Shown here piece after piece: positions 20,724 to 32,589 of a stretch of 64,000 nucleotides of DNA. The first letter of the stretch is position 1; the number at the start of each line of letters is the position of its first letter. The stretch spans positions 84,979,043-85,043,042 of the forward strand of contig OY294068.1 of NCBI GenBank assembly GCA_958510875.1, read 5' to 3'. The position numbers and the translations under genes are program-made. This stretch comes from Endomychus coccineus (lineage: Eukaryota > Arthropoda > Insecta > Coleoptera > Endomychidae). Under the pieces are notes generated by a model that saw only the letters and a list, made by a program, of their open reading frames with translations, did no database searches and was not told the DNA's origin.

Positions 20724-21653
20724 CTATCTTATTTTGGCTTTATTTCTAAGTTCAATTAATAGTTTTACTGTATCAGTGATCCAGGGTGATTTTGGTTTAC
20801 AATGATTCGTTTTTAATGGTGCATGTATATCAAAAGCATCTGATATATATTTATTGAAGTACTCAATTTTCAAATTTATATCGTTAATTTTATATATATA
20901 GTGAAAAGGAAAAGTTGTAAGATAGGACTGAAATTCATTAATTTCAAAGTGCTCAAAATCGCGATAGGTATAAAAAAGTTTAGTTTGGGGAATATTTACT
21001 TTAATATTACAAAATATAAGAAAGTGATCTGTGAAATCATATTCTAAAACACCAGAGTTCAAAATGATACTCGTAGATGGATCGGATGTTATTATAAGAT
21101 CAATTAGTGTGTGAGATGTGCTAGTACTCCTAGTGGGTTGTGTAATTATCTGTGTTAATTCCAGCGAGCTAAGTAGATCATTTAAGTAAGTTGTACCACT
21201 ATTTTCAAGTTTTAACATGTCAATGTTAAAATCGCCTAGACAGAAAATATTATCGGAAATAGATGAGCAATACATAATTGTATCTTCGAAATGTTCTAGG
21301 AATTGTTTATAATTGCACCTGGGTGGCTTATATGCAACTCCAAATATAAACCTTTCCTTAGATATACTTGCACATATCCAAAGTTGTTCAATGAAATCAT
21401 TACACTCAACTATTTTAAATTGGATTGTGTTGCAGATGTATAATGTCACTCCACCGCCCCTGTCCTGTCTGTCCTTACGTATTAGTTTATAGCCATCAAT
21501 TTGCAATCTATCTTCTAAATTATCTTGTGACAGCCAAGTTTCGCTTAAGGCTAAAATGTGAAACTGCTTTTCTTCAAGCATTTGCCTAATTTTTGAAATT
21601 TTTGGTATTAAAGACCTAATATTTAAATGTGCAATTGATAATGAGTTTTTCAT
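20724..21653 (-). CDS. Apurinic-type endonuclease domain of non-LTR element A
   Basis: The uninterrupted 309-codon frame starts with ATG (MKNSLSIAHLNIRSL) and is the N-terminal half of ORF2. It nicks target DNA to prime reverse transcription. Visible EEP-fold motifs: LNIRSL (Asn), ILALSETWL (catalytic Glu), a GGGVTLYI strand, FIFGVAYKPP (Tyr), FCLGDFNIDML (Asp and Asn), SHTLIDLIIT and the final FTDHFLIF (Asp-His). All residues expected for catalysis are present. It is cut from RT by a frameshift near 20700. Confidence 0.92.
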   Translation of the reverse strand: MKNSLSIAHLNIRSLIPKISKIRQMLEEKQFHILALSETWLSQDNLEDRLQIDGYKLIRKDRQDRGGGVTLYICNTIQFKIVECNDFIEQLWICASISKERFIFGVAYKPPRCNYKQFLEHFEDTIMYCSSISDNIFCLGDFNIDMLKLENSGTTYLNDLLSSLELTQIITQPTRSTSTSHTLIDLIITSDPSTSIILNSGVLEYDFTDHFLIFCNIKVNIPQTKLFYTYRDFEHFEINEFQSYLTTFPFHYIYKINDINLKIEYFNKYISDAFDIHAPLKTNHCKPKSPWITDTVKLLIELRNKAKIR

Positions 21654-22056
21654 GATGATTCGTTCATATTTTATTTACGAGCTGGAAAACAGGAAATCCA
21701 CTTCAGGTTTTATAGCAGAAGAGAAAAAAAAGAGTAAAAGTTAGAAAAAATACAATTGAAAAAGATAAAGATAAAAATAGAGAAATGTACAATCGATTTT
21801 ACACGTTTTTTACTTTTAGATAAAGAATATGAATTAATTTATGGTTTCTTAGCAAGTATTAGTACAAGAGAGTAGATTCTAAGGTGAACTCATCATTCCT
21901 TTTGTATTTTCAATTTTGACTTGTGAAAGTCATTTAAAGTTTTAAATTCATGTAGCTTATTATTAGTTTTGAACATTATCGTACCTCCATTCGACCACAC
22001 GTTCTTAATCCCATATTGCTCACCGACAGTTTTTAAAACACCAATCCTTCTTGAAG

Positions 22057-22550
22057 TTAGATCTTCACGGCATACAAGTCTAGTTCCTTGAATTTGCTTT
22101 TATTTGCGAAAATCTTTCGCTTTGTAGTTAACTTACAGAATCTGGCAATAATTGGTTGGCAAGTACCTCCTTTACTTGCTAGTCTATGACAAAAGTCGAT
22201 ATCATCTGTTGAAATTTTGATTCCCAGTTTAGATTTGCACAAGTTTATTAAAGTTTCTTCGGTATTTTCATTTTCGTTCTTCGGAACTCCATAAAATCTT
22301 GGATTATTACGTCTTGAATATTGTTCTAATTCATCATGAGCTGATACTAATTCATTTTCTAATGACTCAACCTTACTTTCTATAACCTTGATTTCCTTTT
22401 GCAATTGAATGTTAATTTTGTTCCATAATTTGTCTACTAAATTTTGTAGAAAATTTTCAGATGGATAAGTTCATCGTCTTCACGTGATTTAGATCTTGTA
22501 TTTTCCGGGGGTGGCGTAGTGGATGTTAATTTTAATTCAAAACTACAGAT
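22057..22550 (-). pseudogene. ORF1 of non-LTR element A (coiled coil and RRM-like)
   Basis: The 115-codon frame at 22057-22404 has a coiled coil (EIKVIESKVESLENELVSAH) followed by EQYSRRNNPRFYGVPKNENE, the hallmark of L1-type ORF1 (Transposase_22) proteins, and DIDFCHRLASKG. Such proteins bind element RNA. Broken codons upstream to about 22550 (PPPENTRSKSREDDEL) probably belong to the N-terminus. The distal end is in a frame that stops before 22057. Confidence 0.85.
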
Positions 22551-22615
22551 TGATAATGATAACTAAGGAGTAACAGATGGCACGTCTACTCGACACGACA
22601 ACACATCTCTATGAT

Positions 22616-23369
22616 GTGTTATTTACTAATAACTCATTTCAGATGACGCAAAATTAACAAATTATTATATAACTCATCATTATTTGATGATTCAGTACGT
22701 ACTATTTTACAAAGTCATTTGAAACCACTGGCGAAGTTGGTTTGTGATAGTGTAAAGAATGTGCTAATTTTGAGAGAATTGTGCGTGAAATTGTCAGCAG
22801 CTGTTCTTTGTCATTAAATTAGTGCATTGCTTAGTTGTTCAGTTATATAGTCCTTGTTTAGCTCGTAGTTTGAGTTTTATTTTTAGTTGTAGTTTGATAT
22901 TATGGTCAAAATAAGATTAATAGAAATTGTGTCGATGAAATTCGTTATCAAAGTTATCTAACTCTGTATCTTTTCTTCTGTAGTGTGTATAGTTTTACAG
23001 CTGTATATTATCGACCTTTTTTAAACAAACTTATGTGATGAATTCTCTTACTATGGAAACTGAAACATGCACGATTGGTAATTTGACAAGTACCTCATGT
23101 ATACAGTATAACTGAAGAACTAACCGATACACTAGTTTAATAATAAAGAACAACTGCTGCTCCCGTATTGCAACAACTTACAATGTCACGCATAGATCTC
23201 GCAAAATTCTCTCAAAATTAGCAAATTCTTTAAACTATCTTGAACCAACTTTGCCAGTGGTTTCAAATCACTTTTTGAAATAATACGTACTGAATCATCA
23301 AATGATAATGAGTCATATTATAATTTGTTGATTTTGCGTCATCTGAAATGAGTTTTTAGTTAATAACAC
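22616..23369. mobile_element. Foldback MITE with terminal inverted repeats of about 175 bp
   Basis: The left arm (22616 to about 22790: GTGTTATT..CTCATTTCAGATGACGC..) is the complement of the right arm (about 23195 to 23369: ..GCGTCATCTGAAATGAG..AATAACAC). The middle, about 400 bp, has no gene. Arms keep long identical blocks such as ATTTGATGATTCAGTACGTA and ACCACTGGC-AAGTTGGTT. No clear target duplication. The superfamily is not assigned. Confidence 0.85.
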
Positions 23370-23377
23370 TGAATAAG

Positions 23378-23690
23378 GCAAACCGATATTTCTCATTATT
23401 CAAAGAATCACTGTGCCTAGAGCAATCAAATATTCAGTTCCAAATTTTTTGGAGTGATAGGAGAGCTAGCGTCCTAACAGCTTTTATCCATTCCAGTTCA
23501 TAGAGAAAAAAGTTCAAGCCGGTCAAAGTTCTTGAAAAACGCGATTTTTGGAAAAACTGCTTCCTTTAAATAGCTGTAACTTAGGCCCTGGTTGACCAAT
23601 TTTGATATGCAAGTGCTCATTTGAAAGGACAAAAACGGACAAACTGAAACCTGTGAGATATATTTTGAATCTATCAAAGTTTCTTTCTCA
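23378..23690 (-). repeat. Interspersed repeat, copy 2
   Basis: Reverse-complement partner of 18140-18460; shared blocks include CACTGTGCCTAGA, AGCTGTAACTTAGG and CTGAAACCTGTGA. It begins directly right of the MITE. Confidence 0.75.
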
Positions 23691-24329
23691 TTTGCAGGCG
23701 CCATGATGTTTTTCTGAAGATGTCTGATTCCTGTTCCGCTATAAAATCACACTCTTCATGCTCTTCTTATATACTGCAGAAACTGTGCCATTCTGATTTC
23801 TGGAGGGTTCAAAAACCGAATCTTTTCTTCAAGTATTCAAAGTATACCAAAAACTATCGACTATCCGAAAATGTATCATTTAAATCATCCTTGGGTAGAA
23901 AATGTGATATATACGACAAAAGAAGAGAATTGGTCGATCTTTTCACGGAGGCAATGAATGTAGCACTTTTGTTGGATTTTTTGTGTGGAAAAAGTGACTT
24001 TTTCATTCACTGAAGTAGTTATGTCATCTTGCGATTGTTTAAGAACATTTTATATCGATTTGTCTCGGCCGTATTTTCATGAATTTTTGTTCGCTCAAGT
24101 TGTAGCATCTAAGATACCCTACCTCACTGGGACACCCTGTATAATATGATAAGAATTGATTCTATTTTTCATGTTAATTACAGTTGAGAAATAAAGATAA
24201 CAGTTGAATGAAAATCTTCCATTTAGATAGATTTTTAAGAAGACAAACATTTCTTAATTTTTTCCCCATACTTTTACTACACGAGAGGGGTGAGCATTCA
24301 AATTTTTCTTGAATGTTTGGAGTTCAGTA
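23691..24329. other. No recognised gene
   Basis: A 97-codon plus-strand frame (23720-24013) has no recognised similarity. GGGACACCCTGTATA at about 24109 resembles an end sequence common in insect repeats, but no partner end is visible. Confidence 0.35.
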
Positions 24330-24438
24330 TGCATCACGAGAGATCTCGCTACCTAAAGAGGGAACAATTGAGTCTAGTAGAAAGAAGTTCTACAGGTTTC
24401 AGCTTGACATAGGCTTATAGGCATAGAGAAAGACCTTA

Positions 24439-26060
24439 CTAGGCAAAGAGTTCCACATCTTCACTGTTCGATAGAAAAATGAAGTCTAGTAGGAAGAAAT
24501 TAGGCAGGTCTCGAGCTTCACGATGGGGAGTAACTAGATTGAGATCGTCCAGTCCGCCCTTCCGGAATCTCTCGTGTTGGAACAGCAGCAAGGCTTCTGA
24601 TGAAGATCTACCATTGGAATATCTATTGAAAAGTGGAAAATCGCTCACTCTCCTACGATATTCTAGAGAGGTCAATGAATTCTTAAGTGTGACATCTTCA
24701 ATCAGACAAACGACAGTTCTCTTCTGAATATAATACAAGATCTTCTGCGTATGTTTGGGTGCCAAACTCGCAAACAAGTGAACAGTACTCCTCGACTGGT
24801 GCTGTGACTGTGCTTTGTAAATTATGAGGAGATGATAGGATGTGGAGTAGCTCCTGGCACGGAAAAGGAATCCAAGATTTTGAGAAGCGATTTTCGGAAT
24901 GGAGCTCACATAATTATCCCATGAGAGGGTGATGTTGGTAGTGATCCAGAACATGTATATGGAAGACTTCATACGAATAGTTTTACCTGACATCATCATA
25001 TTAGGGATTGTGGAATTCGCCTTACTGGAGGAGACGCAATCATGCATTTTAGTTGCATTACACTAGATCATCAAATCCACATTTTGAAACATTGCCAGAT
25101 ATTCATTAATTGCATCAACTTGTTTCCGTCTCGCTTCTCTGACTTCATAGGATAGTATGGAAGTTCCGAATAAGAAAACGTTATGAAGTGTACCAGTATC
25201 TTCAAAAGTATGAACGGGACAGGTGGTCACTTCTAGCAGGTGTGTGAAGCAGAAACAAAGTTGCCAAGAGAGATCCCTGCGAAACACCAGCGTTGATAGT
25301 CACTGTTTCGAAAGATACTCCGTCAACACCACATGGAGTGATCTATATGGGAGAAAACTCGATGATAAGTGACAAAATTGAGGCAGCAAACCATATGACT
25401 GAAGTTTCCCAAGAAGGCTTCAGTGCCAGACTTGGTCAAATGCTCTGTACATATTCAATGCTGCAGCTAGAGATTCCCCATATTTTTTTGTACATTTCTG
25501 CCATACATGTGTTGAAGAGGCAAGTTCATCTCTGCTGACGGAAGCCATATTGCCATCAACGATTTTGGAGCTCTCTGGATATTAGATGAGCTCTATGTTG
25601 ATTGCTTTCTCTACCACTTCAGAGATCACAGATGATAGTGCAATGGGTCTACAATTATAAGAATGGTCTTCTTCCCTTTTCTGGAAATTGGTTGGACTCC
25701 AGCTATCTTCCAGCTGGAAGGAGTCATACTGAATTTGTATGGGAAGGTATTAATTCAGGCAAACATTCCTTGAGAGGTTCAGGTGGAATTTCGTCTGATT
25801 CCACAGATTTCTTAGAATTGAGATCAAGTAGAATACGCCTAATTGTGAGCTGACAAAAAACAATTTCAGTCATATAGGTATCGATGGCAGCAATATGAGG
25901 AGTAGCCATCCATTGTGGAGCCATAGTGGAATTTGATGCAAATATCCCAGCAAAAAGGTTGTCGTTTTCTTGTGGTCTAGTAGCCAGTATGCCATCATCT
26001 TTGGTTAGGGGCGGGAATGAACTGGAAATGAAATTGCTTTGATGAAAGTCCAAAACAGAC
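24439..26060 (-). pseudogene. Reverse transcriptase of element B (broken)
   Basis: The pre-RT segment (25724-26053) has FPPLTKDDGILATRPQE and a SKKSVESDEIPPEPLK block, matching KSxGPDGIPxxxLK of non-LTR RT. The palm near 25400-25540 is frameshifted: the region of motif A is visible as TALNMYRAFDQVWH and the adjacent GKLQSYGL. At 24439-25047 the thumb and C-terminus read NITLSWDNYVSSIPK and SQNLGFLFRARSY, then HTQKILYYIQKRTV and SLEYRRRVSDFPLFNRYSNG. The expected YADD is not seen intact. Confidence 0.8.
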
Positions 26061-26105
26061 TGAAGTCAATCGGGCATTAGACAAGCTCTCGAAGCATTCA
26101 TCGTT

Positions 26106-27004
26106 TCATTGCAGATATTCAACATATTCTGGTCTCGCCTCCAGACCAGTGTCACTGCGCCAACGACGGTATACTTTTTGTTTTGAAGCGACGGCCCTAA
26201 AACAGATTTTATTGTACCATCGTTCATTAGATGACGGTGATTTATAGGTATGGGATATGTGATTTTCCATTTCTAGTCTGATAATATTAGAGATCTCTGT
26301 GAAACATTGCATTGGGTCATCAGATTCAAAGCATACGCTTCTCGACGGAAACTCGGAAAAACATGCGAGTTGTAATGTCCAACTGTGCATGTAGGTGTTG
26401 GATTGGTTTGTGGAGTGATATAGAGACAGGTCGTAGTAATGAGTAAATGGTCAGAATTTTCCCAATGGTGCACGGAATTTTACTCCATAGGAATCTGAAT
26501 TATTAGTGAGAAATAAGTCAAGCATGTTGGCATAATGATAGCTATTGTCAGGGATCAGCGTTTGACCATTAGTTAGCGACTCGAGACCATAGGATAGTGC
26601 AAAGGACTCAACCTGTCGCTCTGCGTTATTCATCTTGTTTGAGGAATTGAGTCAAGTGGAGTTGTGAACGTTGAAATCCCCCACATTGATGATTCCAGCT
26701 GCTGGATAGATCTGCTCAATAGAGTCAGATATCAGAGAAAGACATTCTGATGGTTCTAGATTCTGTCGATGACATGAGAGATCATTTCTGGTATAGAGAA
26801 ATATACCTCATCTGAATCTGAAAATACTGTGGAGTTTGTAGCGAGGGCAGAGCATATAGGTCGTGTTGGTGAATAGATTGATTGATCTACGTCTCGGTTA
26901 AGGCCAATATGTCTGATTTGTCTGTCTGCAGGTGGTGCTGAACATAGTTTATGTTTTGCTGAGACATTAGATGTTACAGAAGTCTTCAAATTCAGATTTT
27001 TCAA
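26106..27004 (-). pseudogene. Endonuclease and linker of element B (broken)
   Basis: The minus-strand frames include HYANMLDLFLTN (the Asp-containing block preceding the last motif), HHWENSDHLLIT (the SDH motif with catalytic Asp-His), and, after them, NERWYNKICFRAVASKQKVY and RRWRSDTGL of the linker. The stretch 26756-27004 covers the amino-terminal part, with low resemblance. The block order matches element A's endonuclease. Confidence 0.7.
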
Positions 27005-27089
27005 TATTGAATTCCCTCGAGCACCCCTCGCCCGGAAATATAGATGAAGAGGTATTTTTCTCCCGAAGTATTGTACCTGGAATGGATAG

Positions 27090-29477
27090 AGAATAGACAG
27101 AATTTCAAATACGGATATGGTGTCCTTTGAGATGCCACAACCTACACATAAACGAAACTAACCAAACATGAGAAGCGGTATCAGTGTACCTTTGTATCCG
27201 AATCTCAGATTGACGAGACCAAATAAGGATCAAAAAATATCTTGTCGCTAGATACTTGTACTCTACTCGACGCCAACTGTGGAGTCCGTTCAAAATCTGG
27301 AGTAATAAGCCACGGCATTTTTGAAAAACTCAGAGTTGAAGTGGCTCAATTTAAAAACAGAATAATTTCGGAAAAAGAAATCTCATTGAATAGCTCATGA
27401 ATGAAACATTGTTTATCAGTCTATATTATTCGATTTTTTGTTCTCTTATTTCATACATATCAAAGAATGTAAGTCAAATTTAATCATAACAGATTCAATT
27501 CTTATACGTTAATAACAACCCAACTGATAATTAAGTGCTTCATGAAAGCTGAAAGAATGTTTAATTTAAATTTTTGTATAAAGCTTCATTTATCTCAAAA
27601 TCATTTCTATGACGCTCTTATAGGATCCATAAAAGTTTTATTGCGCATGTGGCAGCTGTTACCGAATAATCGTACAAACAGTTACAGATACTCTATAGGA
27701 ATTATACATAGGATCACTACAAAATACTTTCAGAATTTTTTTGATAATCATTCACAATTATCATACACATCATTATTTATCACTTAGGGAACTATAATAG
27801 TTCTCTAACACATCAGTTTTATAAGTAGTGTTTCCTCCTTCGTGATTAAACTTTTTCATCACGTATAGGAACATTCCGAAGTATTCCACGGAAAATAAAA
27901 AATCCCACCATAATTTCACAAATGACATTTATTAGTTATTTTCGTGATGAATTGAGAATGTCTTCACTTCGCATTGCTGTAGATCGCATCCGTATTAATG
28001 AACACATCTTAGATCCAAATGAAAGGTTGATTTCAACTGCAAATTGAAATCTATCGTGGAATATATAGTGAAAATAATGTAAAATTATCAAGCGCTTTGC
28101 AATTACACATTTCTAGAATCCACAAGAAATTAAAATTTTTATTTTCATAACTGTTTGTTTAACTCTTGTTTATTAGCATTAGACTTCCGTTTTATAACTG
28201 AGTGATATAGATTTGGTAAGTTTTAGCTTTGCCATCATAGTGGATATCGCTAAAATGCGAGGTAATATGGCTTCACGTTATACAACACTTCCATCACAAG
28301 AACATCAATGTGAGGCAATTGAACTTTGTTGATGATTTCTATGAATAAGTCACAACATAAATTGCCTCTTAACATTATAGAGACGTATTAAAATGAATTG
28401 AATGAGTTCTGTGTTCACATGAGTATGAAGGTTTCTTGTTGATTCTTGCTTCGATATGAAGATTTAATAAAAAAATACTCCCATCTGGCACTTGTGTACC
28501 TGATAATAATGTCTAGGTTGTATTGTTTGACCTTTTTGTATACCGCACGTTGATGAATTTTCTCAAAATTATCCAAATGCTTGATTTATTTTTCGATAAT
28601 TTCTTAAATACTTGGTATCGAATTAAATTTTGCATCAAAATATCGAGAAGGGGGTGACTTAATCCGAAAATATCTCCCAATTATTAGAATGACCTGTCGT
28701 GTAGCTTTCCTCAAATATTCCAAATACACCTTTTTCTCAAACCGACTTGATGTGGCCAGTCTAAGTACCAAAGTTTCATTTCAACTCCAAGGACGAAATA
28801 ATACTTCCAATCCTTGGATTTGGAGTATTGGCTCACCGCTAGTTTGAATATGAATATATTTTTCACAGTTTAAAGGCAATAATATGATTTATTCAGTTTG
28901 AAAGAGGCTTATTGTTTGACTCGGAAATCAATTCTATTGAAGCAATATCACCACTCCCTCAAATATTTCTTGTCTCAATTCATTATTTGTCAGTTTGATA
29001 TTTTTGCGAGTGGCAGCGAAAACAACGTTGCTAGGCAATGCTACTAAAAATTGACATCAATACATTTCAGTAGCTTCTTTCACATGTTTATTGAAGAACA
29101 CACCAAATTACCAATTCAGCTCAACATATACTTCAATCATAAATCCTTCAGTACATGAACTGCATCTTTCATATTCTACGTCTAGCAAGTCAATCATACC
29201 AAAACACGAGGAAAGTCACACAAGTCAACAAATCAGTCAGCGACGTATAGCCATAGACCTATTGAAAGGTACGTGTAGAGCCACCCTGAAGCTGTAATAT
29301 CATATGACACCCTGGTAATTATTCTTTAAGCAGAAGATGGTAAAACTCTAATGAAATCTGCAGCGACAATTTGCATGTTTCCGCTAGCATCATGTTTGAG
29401 CAGTTCAGAGCACATGAAGTAAAATATGAATACAATTTTTAAGATCGTTCGAATATTATTTAATATATCTCATTAAT
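27090..29477. other. No recognised gene, AT-rich
   Basis: No long frame and no repeat structure recognised in this stretch. Confidence 0.4.
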
Positions 29478-30527
29478 CCAGGCTGTGAACCATGATTTTA
29501 GCTATAATAAAAAAAAATTTAAGTTCAAATCAAAAATTTTTTTTTGCATTAGCTTCAGGAGGTTCTCAGGAACATTCATACACCTTGGAACCTCTTGGAA
29601 ACCCCAACCCCACCCATTGGGGGCGAAAATGACCCGAAATCTCCAAGTCTTGTATTGTATTTTCTACAAAAAAGGGCATTTTGGCATTTCGAGTGCACCT
29701 AGGAGGTTTTATGAGTCGCTGAACATGAATCCGTAGCCAGATTTACTTGCAATCTATCGTGGGGGTGGTCAGATCGACAAAATTGGCCAATTTCGCACCT
29801 CTAATATGTTATTACGTGTTTTTGGCATTTCGAATACACCAAGGAGATATTTTACGAATCCGTAGCCACATTTCCTTGCAATCCATTGCAGGGGTGGTAA
29901 AATCGACGAAATTGGCCAATTGGGAACCCCTATATGTTATTTTGCAATTTACGTGTTTTTGGCATTTCGAATGCACCAAGGAAGTATCTTGGGTCGCTGA
30001 ATACGATTCCAAAGCCAGATTTACTCCGAAGTAATTTGAAAATGCAGAAACCAAAAAATGTAGAAGCATGTCAAATTAGCCATTATGGTAAATTTTTCAC
30101 CCCTCCGATGATATCCGAGTAAATCTAGCTTCGGAATCGTATTCAGCGACCCAAAAAACTTTTTTGGTGCATTCGAAATGCCTAAAACAAGTGAATTGCA
30201 AAATAACATATAGGGTCGCAAAATTGGCCAATTTCGTCCATTATACCACCCCTACGATGAATTGCAAGTAAATCTAGCTACGGATTCTTGTTCAGCGACC
30301 CTTAAAATCCCCTAGGTGCACTCGAAATGTCAAAATACCTTTTTTGTAGGAAATACAATTCAAGACTTGGAGATTTCGGGCCATTTTCGCCCCCAATGGG
30401 TGGGGTTGGGGTCCTCAAGAGGTTAGAAAGTGTATGAATGATCCTGAGAACCTCCTGAAGCTGATGCAGAAAAAAATTTTGATTCGAACTTCCAGGTTTT
30501 TTTTTTAATTTCCGGTTCATAGCCTGG
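29478..30527. mobile_element. Foldback element, about 1.05 kb inverted repeat
   Basis: Left arm 29478-30026 pairs with right arm 30117-30527 around a 90-bp spacer. The outer ends are CCAGGCTGTGAACC and its near complement GGTTCATAGCCTGG. Identical blocks such as CCCACCCATTGGGGGCGAAA and ATTGGCCAATTTCG occur in inverted order. The left arm is about 140 bp longer because an internal segment (from TTTTTGGCATTTCGAAT) is tandemly duplicated, starting at about 29818 and 29955. No gene. Confidence 0.92.
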
Positions 30528-31326
30528 ACTACATGTAGTCGGATAATTAATACCATACCTGATTGTTATTGATTCGATTGCCAGCTATTGAAAAACTGCA
30601 ACGACTTGCCTTTTTATATTATTACTTCATTCACTGTACCTAGTATACTGGGCGTACTGAGTAGAACACGTTCTATTGCTAACTCAGTTATTATTGGAGC
30701 TACGAAGTCGTTCAAATTATCAAACTAGTAGCATTTCTTCTTCTGATCACTAGCGTGTGCTAGATATTTCAAAAAAATATATTTTTTTTACCGAAACTTC
30801 CTACATATTTTAACACTTATTGACGGAAAATCCTTTTCTTCACAATATCATCACATATAATTTTTCCATAAATATTAATGTTGAGAGAGTTATGAGAAAC
30901 CTTTGAAACCAGGTAGTCATGAAAATAGAAATACTGTCATAACAAGGAGAGTACTAATCACATTTTCTCACAATCTCTTTTCATCTAACTTTTATAACAT
31001 CTGCTTGATGGTTTTTTCTGAAACATACATAAGGGATATTCACTTGTAAACTTAAACACTGATTCCCAAAATTTGTCATGTAACATCTGTGAAGAAGTGG
31101 ACACTACATTCCATCTTTGATGGATGTCGCAAAACAAAATATGAAACTGTGCATCTCTCACTTCATCTGAAGTTGAGGTCCTACAACTTATGAAAGAATC
31201 ATGAAATAATTTCACAAAGAATTCTAATACAGAAGGAATGAAAAATCTACTCTGCATAATTGTAAAACCAAACATCCAACAAGAATGCTCTGAAAGTCAA
31301 ACCCAACAAAGTTTGAGCAGGCATAA
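30528..31326. other. No recognised gene
   Basis: A 96-codon minus-strand frame (30985-31275) is aromatic-rich with no recognised similarity. I make no functional claim. Confidence 0.35.
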
Positions 31327-31403
31327 ATATTATCAAAATTGACAGAAAAGGATAAAATGCAACTCATTATCAAAATTGACAGAAAGGGATAAAATGCAAC
31401 TCT
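31327..31403. repeat. Tandem duplication, about 39-bp unit
   Basis: ATTATCAAAATTGACAGAAA followed by GGATAAAATGCAACTC occurs twice back to back with one or two base changes. Confidence 0.9.
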
Positions 31404-31787
31404 GTTAAATCAACCCAACTTATGAAAGAAGTGGAAAAATCAATAGGGGACACATATATTGTAACGAAGCTTAAATTTTGAAATACCGCTTATTTTAGAT
31501 TAGGCAGTGAATACGAATATTACATGTAAACTCCGGTTGAACAGTTCATTATGTCAACAGATATGCGTGAACTCCGAATGTGTATTCCATGATCGTCACT
31601 TTTCTAAATCTCCGTAATTTTGAATAAGTGTAATTATCCAAATAAATGAATTGCATTCATCCCCGCTTAAAAATTGCATTCATTCCGATTAATTTGTTGC
31701 AAAAACGGGAATTGAAATATTCAAGTAATTGTATGGTGTGTACAGAGTGTGTATGTTCGAACGACAAAGGGGTCTTTGGTATATTTG

Positions 31788-32011
31788 TTCACGCTGTGTC
31801 TATCCCGGAAGTATAAGTATATTCTAAACGACCAACCCGCTAACAGCTTGTGCACGCTGTGTCTATCCTGAACGTATGAGCTGGGGTGGTTGTGTGATTG
31901 ATAATCGTGAAAACCCCTCTTCCGAATGAGAAGCCCGGCCGTGGGTGTAGGGGTTATTGCAGATACAATAGTTAGGGTTTGTGCACGCTGTGTCTATCCC
32001 GGAAGTATAAG
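31788..32011 (+). repeat. Three dispersed copies of a 30-bp module
   Basis: Copies at 31788-31817, 31851-31880 and 31982-32011 share CACGCTGTGTCTATCC then GTATRAG. Spacers differ in length and sequence. Probably part of the 5' region of the adjacent Helitron-like element. Confidence 0.85.
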
Positions 32012-32589
32012 CCCTAATTGTCTAGAATCTGAATCTGCAAAGTGTATGAAATCTAACACTGTCATACAATTACCGGGCACTCCTTTGATAGTTAGTACAA
32101 GGGTGGGTGATGTGACAGAATAAACTCAATCAGAGTAATTATCCGAATATACCGTAAAATCTGATATCGTACAATTGCAAACCTAGTGCAGGCCAATATC
32201 TTCCGATCCGACCGAATTTTAACCGTTTAATATATCGTAGTGTGTTATGAACATTTCAAGTGATACTGCTATCTGAATAATAACCGAAAACCGCTTATTA
32301 CTCTAGGATCTGCTTGATTTGTGTTTTCCGTAAATTGATGAATGTAAGTCATTTATCAACCGATTGCGTACCGTTGAATTGGAATTAAATACCGAACATA
32401 TCGTAAGAATGGATATGTTGTAACAGTTTTCTTTCACCGCACGAGCTCCCTTACATTTTCCACCTGAGTGAATTTTTGCGAATTATACCGTTCAATTGCA
32501 TTCCACTAATTATTCTGAAAGTGTACTTGTTATCTTTATATTTATATAATTCTACTGTACGTGTGTATGTAATTGTACTCCTCCTAAAC

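Larger units (their letters stand above)
18463..22600 (-). mobile_element. Non-LTR retrotransposon A, nearly full length
   Basis: Minus-strand order is ORF1 (22057-22550), endonuclease (20724-21653), RT (18860-20682), 3' UTR and a (TTA)n tail near 18463-18480. Two ORFs, an apurinic-type endonuclease and a short simple-repeat tail put it in the broad CR1/Jockey/L2 group; I do not assign the clade. Only a few stops and one frameshift break ORF2, so it is a moderately young copy. Its tail abuts interspersed repeat copy 1. Confidence 0.87.
24330..27080 (-). mobile_element. Non-LTR retrotransposon B, copy 1
   Basis: The minus strand holds, in many small frames, an endonuclease (26451-27004), linker (25724-26390), RT (25060-25860) and RT C-terminus (24439-25047). 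A related copy lies at 40390-42420. No poly(A) or target duplication could be set, so both edges are approximate. Group: CR1/Jockey-like by RT C-terminus. Confidence 0.82.

Noticed and set aside
18140..23690. Polinton/Maverick with long terminal inverted repeats
   Set aside because: The inverted copies are only 5 kb apart, and the interior is a non-LTR element plus a MITE with no Polinton genes.
23720..24013. 97-codon frame as a small gene
   Set aside because: No recognised similarity, no clear regulatory context, and such lengths occur by chance here.
24108..24123. GGGACACCCTGTATA as a transposon end
   Set aside because: It resembles a common insect repeat terminus but no matching partner end was found nearby.
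30985..31275. 96-codon minus-strand frame as a small gene
   Set aside because: No recognised similarity; kept only as an unassigned interval.
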